50,951 bases of DNA from UMGS1071 sp045638545 (GCA_045638545.1 JAZUBL010000020.1:1-50951); one strand, 5' to 3'. Counted from the stretch's first letter, positions 39,539 through 48,281 are shown. Made by a program: numbers and translations. The notes: generated from the letters alone by a model not told the origin.

Positions 39539-41074
39539 ATGGTTTCTCAGCTGAATAGCATGGGTATTTTTGGGCTCCACGTTTTTCCCGTTACAGTAGA
39601 GACAGATCTCTCCAAGGGACTGCCGGGATTTGATATTGTAGGCCTGCCCGGCGCTGCCGTTAAAGAGGCGAAAGATCGTGTGCGCGCTGCCATGAAAAAC
39701 TGTGGGTTCAATTACCCCACCAGCCGCATTACGGTTAACCTTGCCCCCGCCAATGAGCGCAAGGAAGGGCCTCTTTATGATATTCCCCTGCTCCTTTCCT
39801 TATTAATAGCCTCCGGTCAGCTGTGGTGTGACATGGAAGACGCCGTATTTATTGGTGAACTGTCTCTCTCCGGCGCTGTGCGTCCTGTAAACGGTATCCT
39901 GCCAATGCTTCTGGAAGCACAGCGTCTTGGCTTCCGTCGGGCATTTATTCCGGCTGAAAACAGCAAAGAAGGTTCTATTGCCGCTGGCATGGAAGTATAT
40001 GCGGTCAAGGACATCCGCCAGCTGGTGGATCATCTGACCGGAACAGAACCCCTTACCCCAATGGTGCCAATGACCATCGAAAAGCTGCCGCCGCTGCCAA
40101 TGCCGGATTTCGCAGACGTAAAAGGTCAGCCTGTGGCAAAACGTGCTTTGGAAATTGCTGCTGCAGGCGGCCACAATGTGCTGATGATCGGCCCGCCAGG
40201 CGCTGGCAAAAGTATGCTTGCCAGACGAATGCCGTCTATTCTGCCGGATATGACCTGGGAAGAAATGATTGAAACCACCAAGATTTACTCCGTCATCGGC
40301 TGCACAAACGGAGAAACACCGATTGTACAGACAAGACCGTTCCGATCACCGCATCACACTGTTTCTGCGGCCGGTTTGATCGGCGGCGGTACTGTTCCGC
40401 GCCCAGGTGAAATCTCGCTGGCACATAATGGCGTCCTGTTTCTGGACGAACTGCCGGAATTTCCGCGAAATGTAACGGAAGTGCTGCGCCAGCCAATGGA
40501 AGACCGCGTTGTTACGCTTTCCCGTGCGCAGGGCACTGCAACATATCCGTGCTCCTTCACAACTATTGCCGCTATGAACCCCTGCCCATGCGGTCAGTTC
40601 GGCAACCAGAAACAAAAATGCGTCTGCTCAGCTCAAAGCGTTTCCAGATATATGTCCAAAGTTTCCGGCCCAATGATGGATCGGTTCGATATTCACGTAA
40701 ATGTAGATCCGGTAGAATTTGATGCACTTGTTTCTACAAAAAAAGCAGAGTCTTCCGAATCGATCCGCCAGAGAGTCAATGCCGCCAGAGCGCTGCAGAA
40801 TGAGCGCTTCAAAGGCACCGGGGTCACCTGCAATGGTGTTATGACAAGTGATCACCTGCTGGAGTGGTGCCGTATTACAGACGATGCGCTGGATCTGCTG
40901 AAGCGGTTCTTTGAAAAGTTCGGTCTCTCTGCCCGTGCTTATGACAAAGTGCTGAAAGTTTCCCGTACCATCGCAGACCTTGCCGGCAGCCCGGATATTC
41001 TGAAAATCCATACTGCTGAAGCCGTACAGTATCGCTCCCTGGACCGAAAATTCTGGCTGAAAGAGCTGTACTGA
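39539..41074 (+). CDS. yifB: YifB/ComM family AAA+ ATPase (Mg-chelatase-like)
   Basis: ComM/YifB is a hexameric helicase promoting branch migration in natural transformation in some species; its role in Clostridia is unclear. The 511-aa product has an N-terminal Lon-protease-like domain (DLSKGLPGFDIVGLPGAAVKEAKDRVRAA), a Mg-chelatase AAA+ core with Walker A GPPGAGKSMLARRMPSILP, Walker B region VLFLDELPEF, and a zinc-binding loop MNPCPCGQFGNQKQKCVC. The C-terminal helical lid closes with RTIADLAGSPDI. The ATG at 39539 has AAAGGAGG upstream; the frame extends 17 codons more without signals. It precedes hisH by 91 bp. Confidence 0.94.
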   Translation: MVSQLNSMGIFGLHVFPVTVETDLSKGLPGFDIVGLPGAAVKEAKDRVRAAMKNCGFNYPTSRITVNLAPANERKEGPLYDIPLLLSLLIASGQLWCDMEDAVFIGELSLSGAVRPVNGILPMLLEAQRLGFRRAFIPAENSKEGSIAAGMEVYAVKDIRQLVDHLTGTEPLTPMVPMTIEKLPPLPMPDFADVKGQPVAKRALEIAAAGGHNVLMIGPPGAGKSMLARRMPSILPDMTWEEMIETTKIYSVIGCTNGETPIVQTRPFRSPHHTVSAAGLIGGGTVPRPGEISLAHNGVLFLDELPEFPRNVTEVLRQPMEDRVVTLSRAQGTATYPCSFTTIAAMNPCPCGQFGNQKQKCVCSAQSVSRYMSKVSGPMMDRFDIHVNVDPVEFDALVSTKKAESSESIRQRVNAARALQNERFKGTGVTCNGVMTSDHLLEWCRITDDALDLLKRFFEKFGLSARAYDKVLKVSRTIADLAGSPDILKIHTAEAVQYRSLDRKFWLKELY

Positions 41075-41165
41075 GAAAACAAAAAGTCGGCCAGAATCGT
41101 TGCAGATGGTGAAAAAAAGTGATACAATACAGAAGAATATTGCAATGAAGAGAGGATGTACAGCA

Positions 41166-41789
41166 ATGATTGCTTTAATTGATTATGGTGCAGGCAATAT
41201 TCAGAGCGTGATCAAGGCTCTGGAACACATTGGCTGTGAAGATATTTGTGTAACAAGTGACAAAAACGTGCTGGCAAAGGCAGACGCTGCCATTATGCCG
41301 GGCGTAGGCTCTTTTGGCCATGCGATGGAATGCCTGAACAACGCAGACCTGACACAGGCTGTGAAGGACTTTATTGCCAGCGGTAAGCCATTTTTAGGCA
41401 TTTGCCTCGGCCTGCAGATGCTCTTTGAAGAAAGTGAAGAAAGCCCTGGCGTACCTGGCCTTGGCATTTTAAAAGGTAAGATCCGTGAGATTCCACGCGA
41501 TTACTACGTTGACCTGAAGGTACCGCACATTGGCTGGAATGCACTGGAAATCAAAAAGCCGGAAGGCATTTTTGAAGGCATCAGCAACCTTGCTTATGTA
41601 TACTTTGTTCACTCCTACTACCTGCAGGCAGAAGACCGTGACGTTGTATCTTCCACAACAAAGTACGGCAGACTGATCGATGCTTCTATTCAGCAGGGCA
41701 ACCTGTTCGCTACCCAGTTCCATCCGGAAAAGAGCGGTGAAGTGGGCATTCAGATGCTGCGCAATTTTGTAGCGCTCATTAACAAATAA
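41166..41789 (+). CDS. hisH: Imidazole glycerol phosphate synthase, glutaminase subunit
   Basis: HisH frees ammonia from glutamine and channels it to HisF in histidine synthesis. The 207-aa class I amidotransferase has IALIDYGAGNIQSV, the nucleophile Cys in GKPFLGICLGLQMLFEESEE and the His/Glu pair in ATQFHPEKSG. The start ATG 41166 follows an AGAGAGGA site; an ATG 66 bases earlier is not supported. hisF follows after 14 bp. The rest of the his genes are not here. Confidence 0.96.
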   Translation: MIALIDYGAGNIQSVIKALEHIGCEDICVTSDKNVLAKADAAIMPGVGSFGHAMECLNNADLTQAVKDFIASGKPFLGICLGLQMLFEESEESPGVPGLGILKGKIREIPRDYYVDLKVPHIGWNALEIKKPEGIFEGISNLAYVYFVHSYYLQAEDRDVVSSTTKYGRLIDASIQQGNLFATQFHPEKSGEVGIQMLRNFVALINK

Positions 41790-41803
41790 AGGAGGAACCT
41801 GGT

Positions 41804-42562
41804 ATGTACGCAAAAAGAATCATTCCATGTCTGGACGTAAAAGATGGCCGTGTTGTAAAAGGCACCAGCTTTGTGAATCTCCGTGATGCAGGTGATCCTG
41901 TAGAAGCTGCGATCGCATACAACGAGCAGGGCGCAGACGAACTTGTTCTGCTGGATATTACTGCAACTGCAGAAGGCAGAGAGACTATTGTAAATGTAGT
42001 AGAAGAAGTGGCAAAGCACATTTTCATTCCATTCACCGTAGGCGGCGGCATCCGCACTGTAGAGGACTTTAACGTAATGCTCCGCGCAGGTGCAGATAAA
42101 GTTGCTGTAAACTCTGCTGCATTCCGCAATCCGGAGCTGATCACAGAAGCTGCAAAGCGTTTTGGCAGCCAGTGCGTTGTGTGCGCTATTGACGCAAAGC
42201 GCAGAGAAGAAGGCGGCTGGACTGTATACCTGAACGGCGGCCGTATTGATACAGGCAAAGACGCTGTTGCATGGGCAATGCAGGCAGCAAAGCTTGGCGC
42301 AGGCGAAATTCTCCTGACAAGCATGGACTGCGACGGCCAGAAGACAGGCTATGACATCGACCTGACAAGAGCAATTTCCGGTCGTGTGCCGATTCCTGTA
42401 ATCGCATCCGGCGGCGCTGGCACCATGGAGCACTTCTATGATGCCCTCACTCTGGGCAGAGCAGACGCTGTACTGGCAGCTTCCCTGTTCCACTTTGGCG
42501 AAATCAAAGTACCGGAACTGAAAGAATACCTGGCAGGCAAAGATATTTCTGTACGCAGATAA
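41804..42562 (+). CDS. hisF: Imidazole glycerol phosphate synthase, cyclase subunit
   Basis: HisF uses ammonia from HisH to turn PRFAR into imidazole glycerol phosphate and AICAR. The 252-aa TIM barrel begins RIIPCLDVKDGRVVKG with the catalytic Asp and has LVLLDITATAEGRETIVNVV, FTVGGGIRTVEDFN, VVCAIDAKRR with the second Asp, and GEILLTSMDCDGQKTGYD. AAAGGAGG precedes the ATG. HisH-HisF are adjacent, as in most bacteria; the pair ends in a terminator. Confidence 0.97.
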   Translation: MYAKRIIPCLDVKDGRVVKGTSFVNLRDAGDPVEAAIAYNEQGADELVLLDITATAEGRETIVNVVEEVAKHIFIPFTVGGGIRTVEDFNVMLRAGADKVAVNSAAFRNPELITEAAKRFGSQCVVCAIDAKRREEGGWTVYLNGGRIDTGKDAVAWAMQAAKLGAGEILLTSMDCDGQKTGYDIDLTRAISGRVPIPVIASGGAGTMEHFYDALTLGRADAVLAASLFHFGEIKVPELKEYLAGKDISVRR

Positions 42563-42567
42563 CCATA

Positions 42568-42600
42568 AAAAACACGCTTCCGAAGAAGCGTCTTTTTCTT
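42568..42600 (+). terminator. Terminator of hisHF
   Basis: ACGCTTC (42574-42580) pairs with GAAGCGT (42585-42591) across a CGAA loop, then CTTTTTCTTT. Confidence 0.9.
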
Positions 42601-42607
42601 TGCATCA

Positions 42608-42640
42608 AAACAAAAACTCCCTCATAAAAGGGAGTTCTTT
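42608..42640 (-). terminator. Terminator of the WYL regulator gene
   Basis: AACTCCCT (42615-42622) pairs with AGGGAGTT (42629-42636); a T-rich tail follows on the minus strand. Confidence 0.85.
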
Positions 42641-42647
42641 CTGCTGT

Positions 42648-43679
42648 TTATTTGCCGCAGTTTTCACAGACACCATAGGCATCGGCAAGCTGCTTTACTT
42701 TTTCTGCAATGGATGCCCGAACATCGGCAGGTTCCAACACCACTGCCTGTCCGCCCCAGCGGAGGATCCAGTCAAAGAAGCCTTCGCTGCATCGCACCTT
42801 CGCCTCAAAGACAAAGGAATCTTCCTGCTCCTGCAGAATCTTCATCTCACCAAAGCGATCCACCATAGCATCCAACAAGCTGGTTTTGCAGGAGAGGATC
42901 ACGTTTTTTTCTTCACCGCCATACATAAAAAACGTGGAACGCTGATAGTCGGCCGTATCCAGCTGATCTTCATACTGACTGACTTCTTCAATCGGACGAG
43001 CATCTTCCTCCAGGATCTCTACCCGCTTCATGCGGTCAATGCGGTAATTGCTCAGGTTGTCATATTTACCGTAATTGCCCACTAAGTAATATTTATCCTC
43101 GCTCCAAAGCATGGCATAAGGACTGATGGTAAAGCTGCGCCCCGGATTGGAGCAGACGCTGCCATTGGAAATTACCTTGTGAAAATAATGGAACTGCACC
43201 TTTTTTCCTGCTTCAATGGCTCTGTGCAGGGCATCGATGTTGTAGTAAACTTCCTCGTTGTCAAACTTTACACGATCACTGTCACTCTGCACGCAAAGCT
43301 GGGTGCAGACTTCTTTCTGCTGGCTCTGACTTAAAAATCCGCACAGTTTCTCCGTCAGTTCCACTGTTTTCTTCTCCGTAATAAACGGCGCTGAAGCAAC
43401 AGCATCCAGCAGCAGGCGAACTTCCGGTACCTCCAGTTCTCTGCCGGCCAGAAAATATCCCTGTCTCGGTTTGCGGGTATGAATGATCTCGTAACCATAT
43501 TCAATCAGCGTTTCCATGTCGCGATAAATAGATTTACGCTCGCTTACAATGCCCCGTTCTGCCAGCTTTTCAATCAGCATAGACGCCGGCATCGGATGCT
43601 CTTCATCTGTTTCTCTGCGCAGAATTTCCAGTAAATACAGTAATTTCAGTTTGCCTCTTTTTGTGGTTTTTTCTTCCAT
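42648..43679 (-). CDS. WYL domain transcription regulator
   Basis: A 343-aa cytoplasmic regulator with an N-terminal HTH (KLLYLLEILRRETDEEHPMPASMLIEKLAERGIVSERKSIYRDMETLIEYGYEI) and a WYL ligand-binding domain (FTISPYAMLWSEDKYYLVGNYG and NYRIDRMKRVEIL). WYL proteins sense small ligands or nucleic acids and control DNA damage, phage defence or metabolism. The start ATG 43677-43679 has GAGGGGG about 9 nt upstream. It is divergent from the alpha/beta hydrolase, a possible target. A C-E-N-C pair at the C-terminus is unusual. Confidence 0.86.
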   Translation of the reverse strand: MEEKTTKRGKLKLLYLLEILRRETDEEHPMPASMLIEKLAERGIVSERKSIYRDMETLIEYGYEIIHTRKPRQGYFLAGRELEVPEVRLLLDAVASAPFITEKKTVELTEKLCGFLSQSQQKEVCTQLCVQSDSDRVKFDNEEVYYNIDALHRAIEAGKKVQFHYFHKVISNGSVCSNPGRSFTISPYAMLWSEDKYYLVGNYGKYDNLSNYRIDRMKRVEILEEDARPIEEVSQYEDQLDTADYQRSTFFMYGGEEKNVILSCKTSLLDAMVDRFGEMKILQEQEDSFVFEAKVRCSEGFFDWILRWGGQAVVLEPADVRASIAEKVKQLADAYGVCENCGK

Positions 43680-43852
43680 GGCGTTCTGCCCCCTCATCAA
43701 TAGCAGTCTTATTTTACCATATTTTCCGGCAGCAAAAAAGAAACTGCGGCAAAAAAATTCAATTCCATCACAATTTTCACGAACTGTTCAAATATTACCG
43801 CCGCATCTATGCTACACTTATAGAAAATATAAAAATAGAAAATGGGTGTAGT

Positions 43853-44674
43853 ATGTACAATTCACATATTGAATTAGATATTTGCAGTATTGAACTGGTC
43901 AGCGACCCGAAAAATCCCTGGATGATCATGATCCACGGCTTTGGCGGTACTCGCCATATGTGGAAGCGTCAGGTGGAAGAATTCAAGCACGATTTTAATA
44001 TTATGATTCTTGAGCTGCCTGGCCATGGTGACTCTGTTCATGGTGCGGCAGACCACCCGGACACTAACCTGCTGGAGATTGCTAAGAATCTGGTAAAGCA
44101 TATTCACAGTAAAGGCATTACCAAAGCAGACTTTCTCTGTCTCTCTCTTGGTTCGCTGGTTATGTCTGCCATTGTAGACGTATGCCCAGAAATGGTCAAC
44201 TCTGTGCTTCTGTGCGGTGCTATCTGCGGCATGCGGTGGTATATGAAATCTTTCCTGGTACTGGGCAATATTATGAAATACTTCCTGCCGTTTATGATGG
44301 TGATCCGTCTGTTGGCGTGGATTCTGATGCCAAGACTGTCTCATAAAATTTCCAGAAAATTCCTGGTGCAGGAAAGCAGAAAGCTGGGACGCAAAGAATT
44401 CCAGAAGTGGTTTGGTATTCTGACCAACGAACTGGATCGCCTGAAAGGCAACCTGCATAAATTCCGCGATCTGAACACCTATGTGGTCATGGGTGACGAA
44501 GACTTTGTATTTATTGGCTGCATTAAAGATGAAATGAAAAAACACGAAGACGCAATCAAGCTGGAAATCATGGATCAGTGCGGCCATGTTTGCTGCCTGC
44601 AGAAATGGCGTGACTTTAACCCACTTGCCCGCAAGTTCTTTATTGATGACAGAAAAACAGAAACAATCGCATAA
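43853..44674 (+). CDS. Alpha/beta hydrolase
   Basis: The 273-aa product has the fold of the alpha/beta hydrolases: oxyanion loop MIHGFGGTRHMW, a second strand LELPGHGDS, the nucleophile elbow in LCLSLGSLVM (serine in S-L-G with the first glycine replaced), a lid region with hydrophobic helices (ILGNIMKYFLPFMMVIRLLAWIL), then the Asp in VVMGDEDFV and the His in QCGHVCC. The lid looks membrane-associating and could favour lipid or acyl substrates. The start ATG 43853 has a weak GGGTG site; an upstream frame from 43661 is unsupported. Upstream TGCTACACT may be an extended -10. Confidence 0.82.
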   Translation: MYNSHIELDICSIELVSDPKNPWMIMIHGFGGTRHMWKRQVEEFKHDFNIMILELPGHGDSVHGAADHPDTNLLEIAKNLVKHIHSKGITKADFLCLSLGSLVMSAIVDVCPEMVNSVLLCGAICGMRWYMKSFLVLGNIMKYFLPFMMVIRLLAWILMPRLSHKISRKFLVQESRKLGRKEFQKWFGILTNELDRLKGNLHKFRDLNTYVVMGDEDFVFIGCIKDEMKKHEDAIKLEIMDQCGHVCCLQKWRDFNPLARKFFIDDRKTETIA

Positions 44675-44678
44675 AAAC

Positions 44679-44713
44679 AGAACCCCCGGTGTAATCCGGG
44701 GGTTTTCTTTTTC
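44679..44713 (+). terminator. Terminator of the hydrolase gene
   Basis: AACCCCCGG (44681-44689) pairs with CCGGGGGTT (44696-44704), then TTCTTTTTC. Confidence 0.9.
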
Positions 44714-44768
44714 TGCAGTGTATCCCCTCTTTTGACAAATCGTTTTGCAAAAATATTTCAAAAAAGGG

Positions 44769-44797
44769 TTGACTTTCTATTTTATATGATATATAAT
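44769..44797 (+). promoter_or_regulatory. Sigma-A promoter of the tRNA-Asp/tRNA-Thr operon
   Basis: TTGACT (44769-44774) and TATAAT (44792-44797) with a 17-bp spacer, about 32 bp before tRNA-Asp. Confidence 0.9.
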
Positions 44798-44828
44798 AAA
44801 TAACGTTGTCACAAGACATAGCAAATAT

Positions 44829-44905
44829 GGCCTAGTAGTTCAGTTGGTTAGAACGCCAGCCTGTCACGCTGGAGGTCGACGGTTCGAGCCCGTTCTAGGT
44901 CGCCA
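44829..44905 (+). tRNA. tRNA-Asp(GTC)
   Basis: Acceptor GGCCTAG pairs with CTAGGTC (one G-T), followed by discriminator G and encoded CCA (44903-44905). The anticodon loop CTGTCAC gives GTC. The T-loop GTTCGAGCC is standard. Confidence 0.97.
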
Positions 44906-44909
44906 TTTT

Positions 44910-44985
44910 GCTGCTATGGCTCAGCAGGCAGAGCACGTCCTTGGTAAGGACGAGGTCACCGGTTCGAATCCGGTTAGCAGCTCCA
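44910..44985 (+). tRNA. tRNA-Thr(GGT)
   Basis: Acceptor GCTGCTA pairs with TAGCAGC, with discriminator T and encoded CCA (44983-44985). The anticodon loop TTGGTAA gives GGT. It lies 4 nt after tRNA-Asp, so the two are processed from one transcript. Confidence 0.96.
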
Positions 44986-44989
44986 AGAA

Positions 44990-45020
44990 GTCCCCATGGA
45001 ATTGTCCATGGGGCTTTTTC
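44990..45020 (+). terminator. Terminator of the tRNA operon
   Basis: CCCCATGGA (44992-45000) pairs perfectly with TCCATGGGG (45005-45013), then CTTTTTC. Confidence 0.92.
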
Positions 45021-45047
45021 GTTTTCAAAACACGAAAAAAATATAAC

Positions 45048-45090
45048 AACAAAAAAAGAAAGCCGTTCTCCATTTTCGGAGATCGGCTTA
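45048..45090 (-). terminator. Terminator, likely distal end of the phn operon
   Basis: On the minus strand AAGCCG plus CTCC pairs with GGAG plus CGGCTT (with a small internal loop) and is followed by CTTTCTTTTTTT. It lies about 260 bp past phnX. Confidence 0.7.
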
Positions 45091-45103
45091 TTTCATTTCA
45101 TGA

Positions 45104-45140
45104 AAAAGCTCCCCTTCCATTCCGGAAAGAGAGCTTTTCT
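45104..45140. terminator. Second terminator-like hairpin after phnX
   Basis: AAAAGCTC with TTCC pairs with GGAA and GAGCTTTT, with A and T tracts on both sides. Confidence 0.6.
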
Positions 45141-45349
45141 TATATCCCCACCCATAAAGCGGGCAGGTGCGTATATATTTTCGTACTAGAGCAAGAGAAT
45201 TCTTCCTCAAAACTGACTGAAAAATCAGGTTGGCTCAACCACTTGCTAACGGATACCAGACTGATATTCAGGTTATTTACATTAACCTGTTCGTTTATCA
45301 AGCCGCAGCAACACAAAAGGATGGTAACTCTTGCCTTTTCATATATTTA
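45141..45349. other. Noncoding stretch downstream of phnX with one inverted repeat
   Basis: About 210 bp without a supported gene. It holds a perfect 7-bp inverted repeat CAGGTTA-N7-TAACCTG (45269-45289) not followed by a T-run, so it is not an ordinary terminator. I saw no copy of a tRNA 3' end that would mark an attachment site. Confidence 0.55.
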
Positions 45350-46138
45350 TTATTCACACTTCTCAATATGATCAAGTAATGCGCAAAGTTCTGACATATT
45401 ACGGATCACATAGTCTGCACCACAATCTTCATACACACGGCGCACACGATCACATTCCTGTTCCTTCTGTGCATCAGTAAGCTTTTCATACTCTTCCTGT
45501 GAAATCCCCATGACAGAACTTCCTTCGATAATACCAATGGAAATCATGCCTGCATTTTTGCCTTCCTGAATATCAGAAACGGTATCTCCAACCTTCACAG
45601 CTGCGTGAACACTGCTGATTTTCAGTGTTTCCATATTTTTAAAGATCATATAAGGATAAGGTCTGCCACAATTACCAGTATGGTTCGGACAGAACCATGC
45701 ATCTGGTGCATAACCTTGTTCTGCGGCAGCTTTTGTTACAATCTCCATCATTTCAGCGGTATACCCTGTAGTCGAACCAATTTTAAGACCTCTGCTGCGC
45801 AATGCTTCCACTGTCTCTAAAACGTATGGCTTTGGTGTGCCAAAATGAGAAAGGATTTCGAAAATTGCCTGCTCGCTCTTTTCATAAATGTTATCAACAT
45901 CGCCCTTCTCCCACATTCTGCCGTGGCATGCTTTCCATGCTTCTGTAATACGCGGCATCTGCATCATAGTATGGATATGATCCCACTTCAGCATACCCAT
46001 CGGTTTGCGAACTTCTTCTACTGTGGGCATAATACCAAATTGCTCAAAGGCTTCGATAAATGCCTGCACTGGAGCAAAAGAACCGTAGTCAACTGTTGTA
46101 CCTGCCCAGTCAAAAATCACCGCTTCGATCTTTCTCAT
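45350..46138 (-). CDS. phnX: Phosphonoacetaldehyde hydrolase
   Basis: Splits phosphonoacetaldehyde into acetaldehyde and phosphate, the final step of 2-AEP breakdown. The 262-aa HAD enzyme has the PhnX form of motif I, FDWAGTTVDYGS (residues about 9-20), the Schiff-base lysine in PMGMLKWDHI, GSTTGYT for motif II, GRPYPYMIFKNM for motif III and KVGDTVSDIQEGKNAG for motif IV. It is the last gene of the operon, 4 bp after phnW. The motif set is specific, so the call is firm. Confidence 0.95.
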   Translation of the reverse strand: MRKIEAVIFDWAGTTVDYGSFAPVQAFIEAFEQFGIMPTVEEVRKPMGMLKWDHIHTMMQMPRITEAWKACHGRMWEKGDVDNIYEKSEQAIFEILSHFGTPKPYVLETVEALRSRGLKIGSTTGYTAEMMEIVTKAAAEQGYAPDAWFCPNHTGNCGRPYPYMIFKNMETLKISSVHAAVKVGDTVSDIQEGKNAGMISIGIIEGSSVMGISQEEYEKLTDAQKEQECDRVRRVYEDCGADYVIRNMSELCALLDHIEKCE

Positions 46139-46142
46139 TCTA

Positions 46143-47234
46143 TTATACCTCTCTGTTCATAAACTGCTGAAAAATTCCTGCCAGTTTTTCCATATCTTCA
46201 GGATAGATCTCTCCGATGTTGCCGATTCGGAACACGTCTGCATCGGTCACCTTACCAGGATAAATTGCATAACCACGCTCTTTAATAAAATTGTACATTT
46301 CTTCAAATGAAAAGTCTGCTGCATCCGGGTAATGGAAGGTTGTAATAATCGGACTCTGATGATCATTCAGATAGGTGCGGAATCCAAGACCACGCATTTT
46401 TTCAATCAGGATACGATTATTTTCGCTGTATCTCTGATATCTTGCCGATACACCGCCCTCCTTCTTTAACTCTTCCAGTGCCTTTGCAAATGCAAGCACT
46501 ACATGGGTAGGTGAAGTAAAGCGCCACTTGCCGTCATGATCCATGCCTTTCCACTGGTCATAAAGATCCAGAGACAGGCTCACTGCATTTCCTTTGCACT
46601 TTTCCAATTCACTCTTTCTGCAAATAATGAAAGAGAAACCTGGTACACCCTGCACACATTTATTTGCAGAACTGATGATGTAGTCAATGCCAAGCTCACC
46701 CACAGGGATCTCAACACCGCCAAAACTGGACATTGCATCAACAATAAATGTTCTGTTCATCCCTTTAACAACTGCCGCAATCGCTGCAATATCATTGAGA
46801 ATACCAGATGTTGTTTCACAATGCACCATGGAAACATGTGTGATCTCCGGATCGTTTTCCAGCGCCATACGGATTTCCTCTGGATCCGGAACTGCATGGT
46901 ATGGGAAATTCAGGATTTTATACTGCAGACCAGCACGCTTTGCAATGTCTTCCATTCGTTCGCCATAAGCACCGTTTGCTGCAATCAACAGTTTTCCGTG
47001 TCTGCCTGTTGCGCTTGTAAGCACAGATTCCACACCGAATGTACCGCTTCCCTGCATTAAAACAACTGTATATTCCTCTGGAGAAACATGTGCCATCTCC
47101 AAAAGTGTGCTGCGGATCTGCTGTGTAATCTGCTTGTAGTCGTTATCCCAGGTGCAGTGATCCACCAGCATTTCTCTCTTTACAGACTCCGTTGTTGTAA
47201 GTGGACCTGGTGTTAAAAGCTTGTAATTAACCAT
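46143..47234 (-). CDS. phnW: 2-aminoethylphosphonate-pyruvate transaminase
   Basis: PLP enzyme moving the amino group of 2-AEP to pyruvate, giving phosphonoacetaldehyde and alanine. The 363-aa class V aminotransferase shows KLLTPGPLTTTESVK at the N-terminus, MQGSGTFGVESVL, VDAMSSFGGVEIP and the PLP-lysine segment IISSANKCVQGVPGFSFI. The family length is about 360-370. It lies 15 bp after the binding-protein gene and 4 bp before phnX, a gene order that defines the pathway. Confidence 0.95.
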   Translation of the reverse strand: MVNYKLLTPGPLTTTESVKREMLVDHCTWDNDYKQITQQIRSTLLEMAHVSPEEYTVVLMQGSGTFGVESVLTSATGRHGKLLIAANGAYGERMEDIAKRAGLQYKILNFPYHAVPDPEEIRMALENDPEITHVSMVHCETTSGILNDIAAIAAVVKGMNRTFIVDAMSSFGGVEIPVGELGIDYIISSANKCVQGVPGFSFIICRKSELEKCKGNAVSLSLDLYDQWKGMDHDGKWRFTSPTHVVLAFAKALEELKKEGGVSARYQRYSENNRILIEKMRGLGFRTYLNDHQSPIITTFHYPDAADFSFEEMYNFIKERGYAIYPGKVTDADVFRIGNIGEIYPEDMEKLAGIFQQFMNREV

Positions 47235-47249
47235 TTATCTATTCCTCCA

Positions 47250-48281
47250 TTATTTGCTGTTTTCAGAAAGTGCTCTATGTTTTTCCAGAAGTTCAACAGT
47301 CAAAGGCTCTGAAAATACTTTAGACTCTACAGCATTTACGCTGTCTGCTGCTTCATCCTTATACAGAGTTACCGGATAATACTCCATCAGATCGTCTCTA
47401 CCTTCTTCAATAATACACTCTACCATCTCCATTGCGAGCGGATTGGTATTTTCGCCCTTGTCCACAACCGCGAGAGATTCTGTCAATGTAAAGGTACCTT
47501 CTGCAGGATCAACGTAATCGACTGGCAGACCGTCCTTTTTATCAGCAACTGCCTGATGTCTCAAACCGAATCCAAGAGCTACCTCACCGGCGCGAACCTT
47601 TTTAATTGGGCCGGAACCAGATTGCTCCAGATGCGCACCTGCATTTGCATAAATTGCAGAAAGGATCTCCTGTGCACCATCCTCACCATATTCACTGATC
47701 AGTGCCTGAATCATCAGCCATGCAGTAGAAGAACCCTGAATATCTACCACAGAAAGATTGCCTGCATACTGTGGATCTGCCAGATCTGCCAGAGAATCCG
47801 GTGTAGCAAGGTTGCTATCTGCAAGCACTTCTGTATTCACCAGAATTGTGCCCTGATTTGCCAGAAACGGCATATAGTATGATGGATAATTCTGCAGTGC
47901 TTCTGCATCAACTGTCAGTTCACGGAACATACGTGATTGATTCTGTGCGCTTTCAATATAGTAGCTGCTCATAGTCACTACGTCAGCTTCAATTGCTTCT
48001 CCTTCTGCCAGCAGCTTACCTCCAAGCTCAGAAGTACCAAAGCTCTGAATTACATACTGGCCCTGGTAACCATTTTCATTCAGTGTCTTCTCAATGCATT
48101 CAACAGCCTCGTCATCTGCATTGGAATAGATGATAACTTTTTCGCCGCCTGTATTGCCGGTGCCGCCACCGCCGCAGCCCGTTACACTAAGGCATACAGT
48201 AGCAGTCATAACCGCACACACCATTGCACCGAAAATAGCTTTTAAGATTTTTCTTTTTCTGGATTTCTTCTGAGAGTTCAT
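47250..48281 (-). CDS. phnS: 2-AEP ABC transporter substrate-binding lipoprotein
   Basis: The 343-aa product has a basic N-terminus, a hydrophobic signal (ILKAIFGAMVCAVMTATVCL) and lipobox VTGC near residues 33-36, followed by a Gly-rich spacer. The mature part is a type II binding protein of the Fe(III)/2-AEP group: VIIYSNADDEAVECIEKTL, DVVTMSSYYIESAQ, GNLSVVDIQGSSTAWLMIQALISEYGEDGAQ and LGFGLRHQAV. The order with phnW/phnX supports 2-AEP as ligand. Its start overlaps the permease stop by 4 bp. Confidence 0.88.
   Translation of the reverse strand: MNSQKKSRKRKILKAIFGAMVCAVMTATVCLSVTGCGGGGTGNTGGEKVIIYSNADDEAVECIEKTLNENGYQGQYVIQSFGTSELGGKLLAEGEAIEADVVTMSSYYIESAQNQSRMFRELTVDAEALQNYPSYYMPFLANQGTILVNTEVLADSNLATPDSLADLADPQYAGNLSVVDIQGSSTAWLMIQALISEYGEDGAQEILSAIYANAGAHLEQSGSGPIKKVRAGEVALGFGLRHQAVADKKDGLPVDYVDPAEGTFTLTESLAVVDKGENTNPLAMEMVECIIEEGRDDLMEYYPVTLYKDEAADSVNAVESKVFSEPLTVELLEKHRALSENSK

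Noticed and set aside
44986..45349. Attachment site of an integrated element next to the tRNA-Thr gene
   Set aside because: No integrase gene and no repeat of the tRNA 3' end were seen in the window.
44844..45371. 175-aa plus-strand frame
   Set aside because: It runs through both tRNA genes and a terminator.
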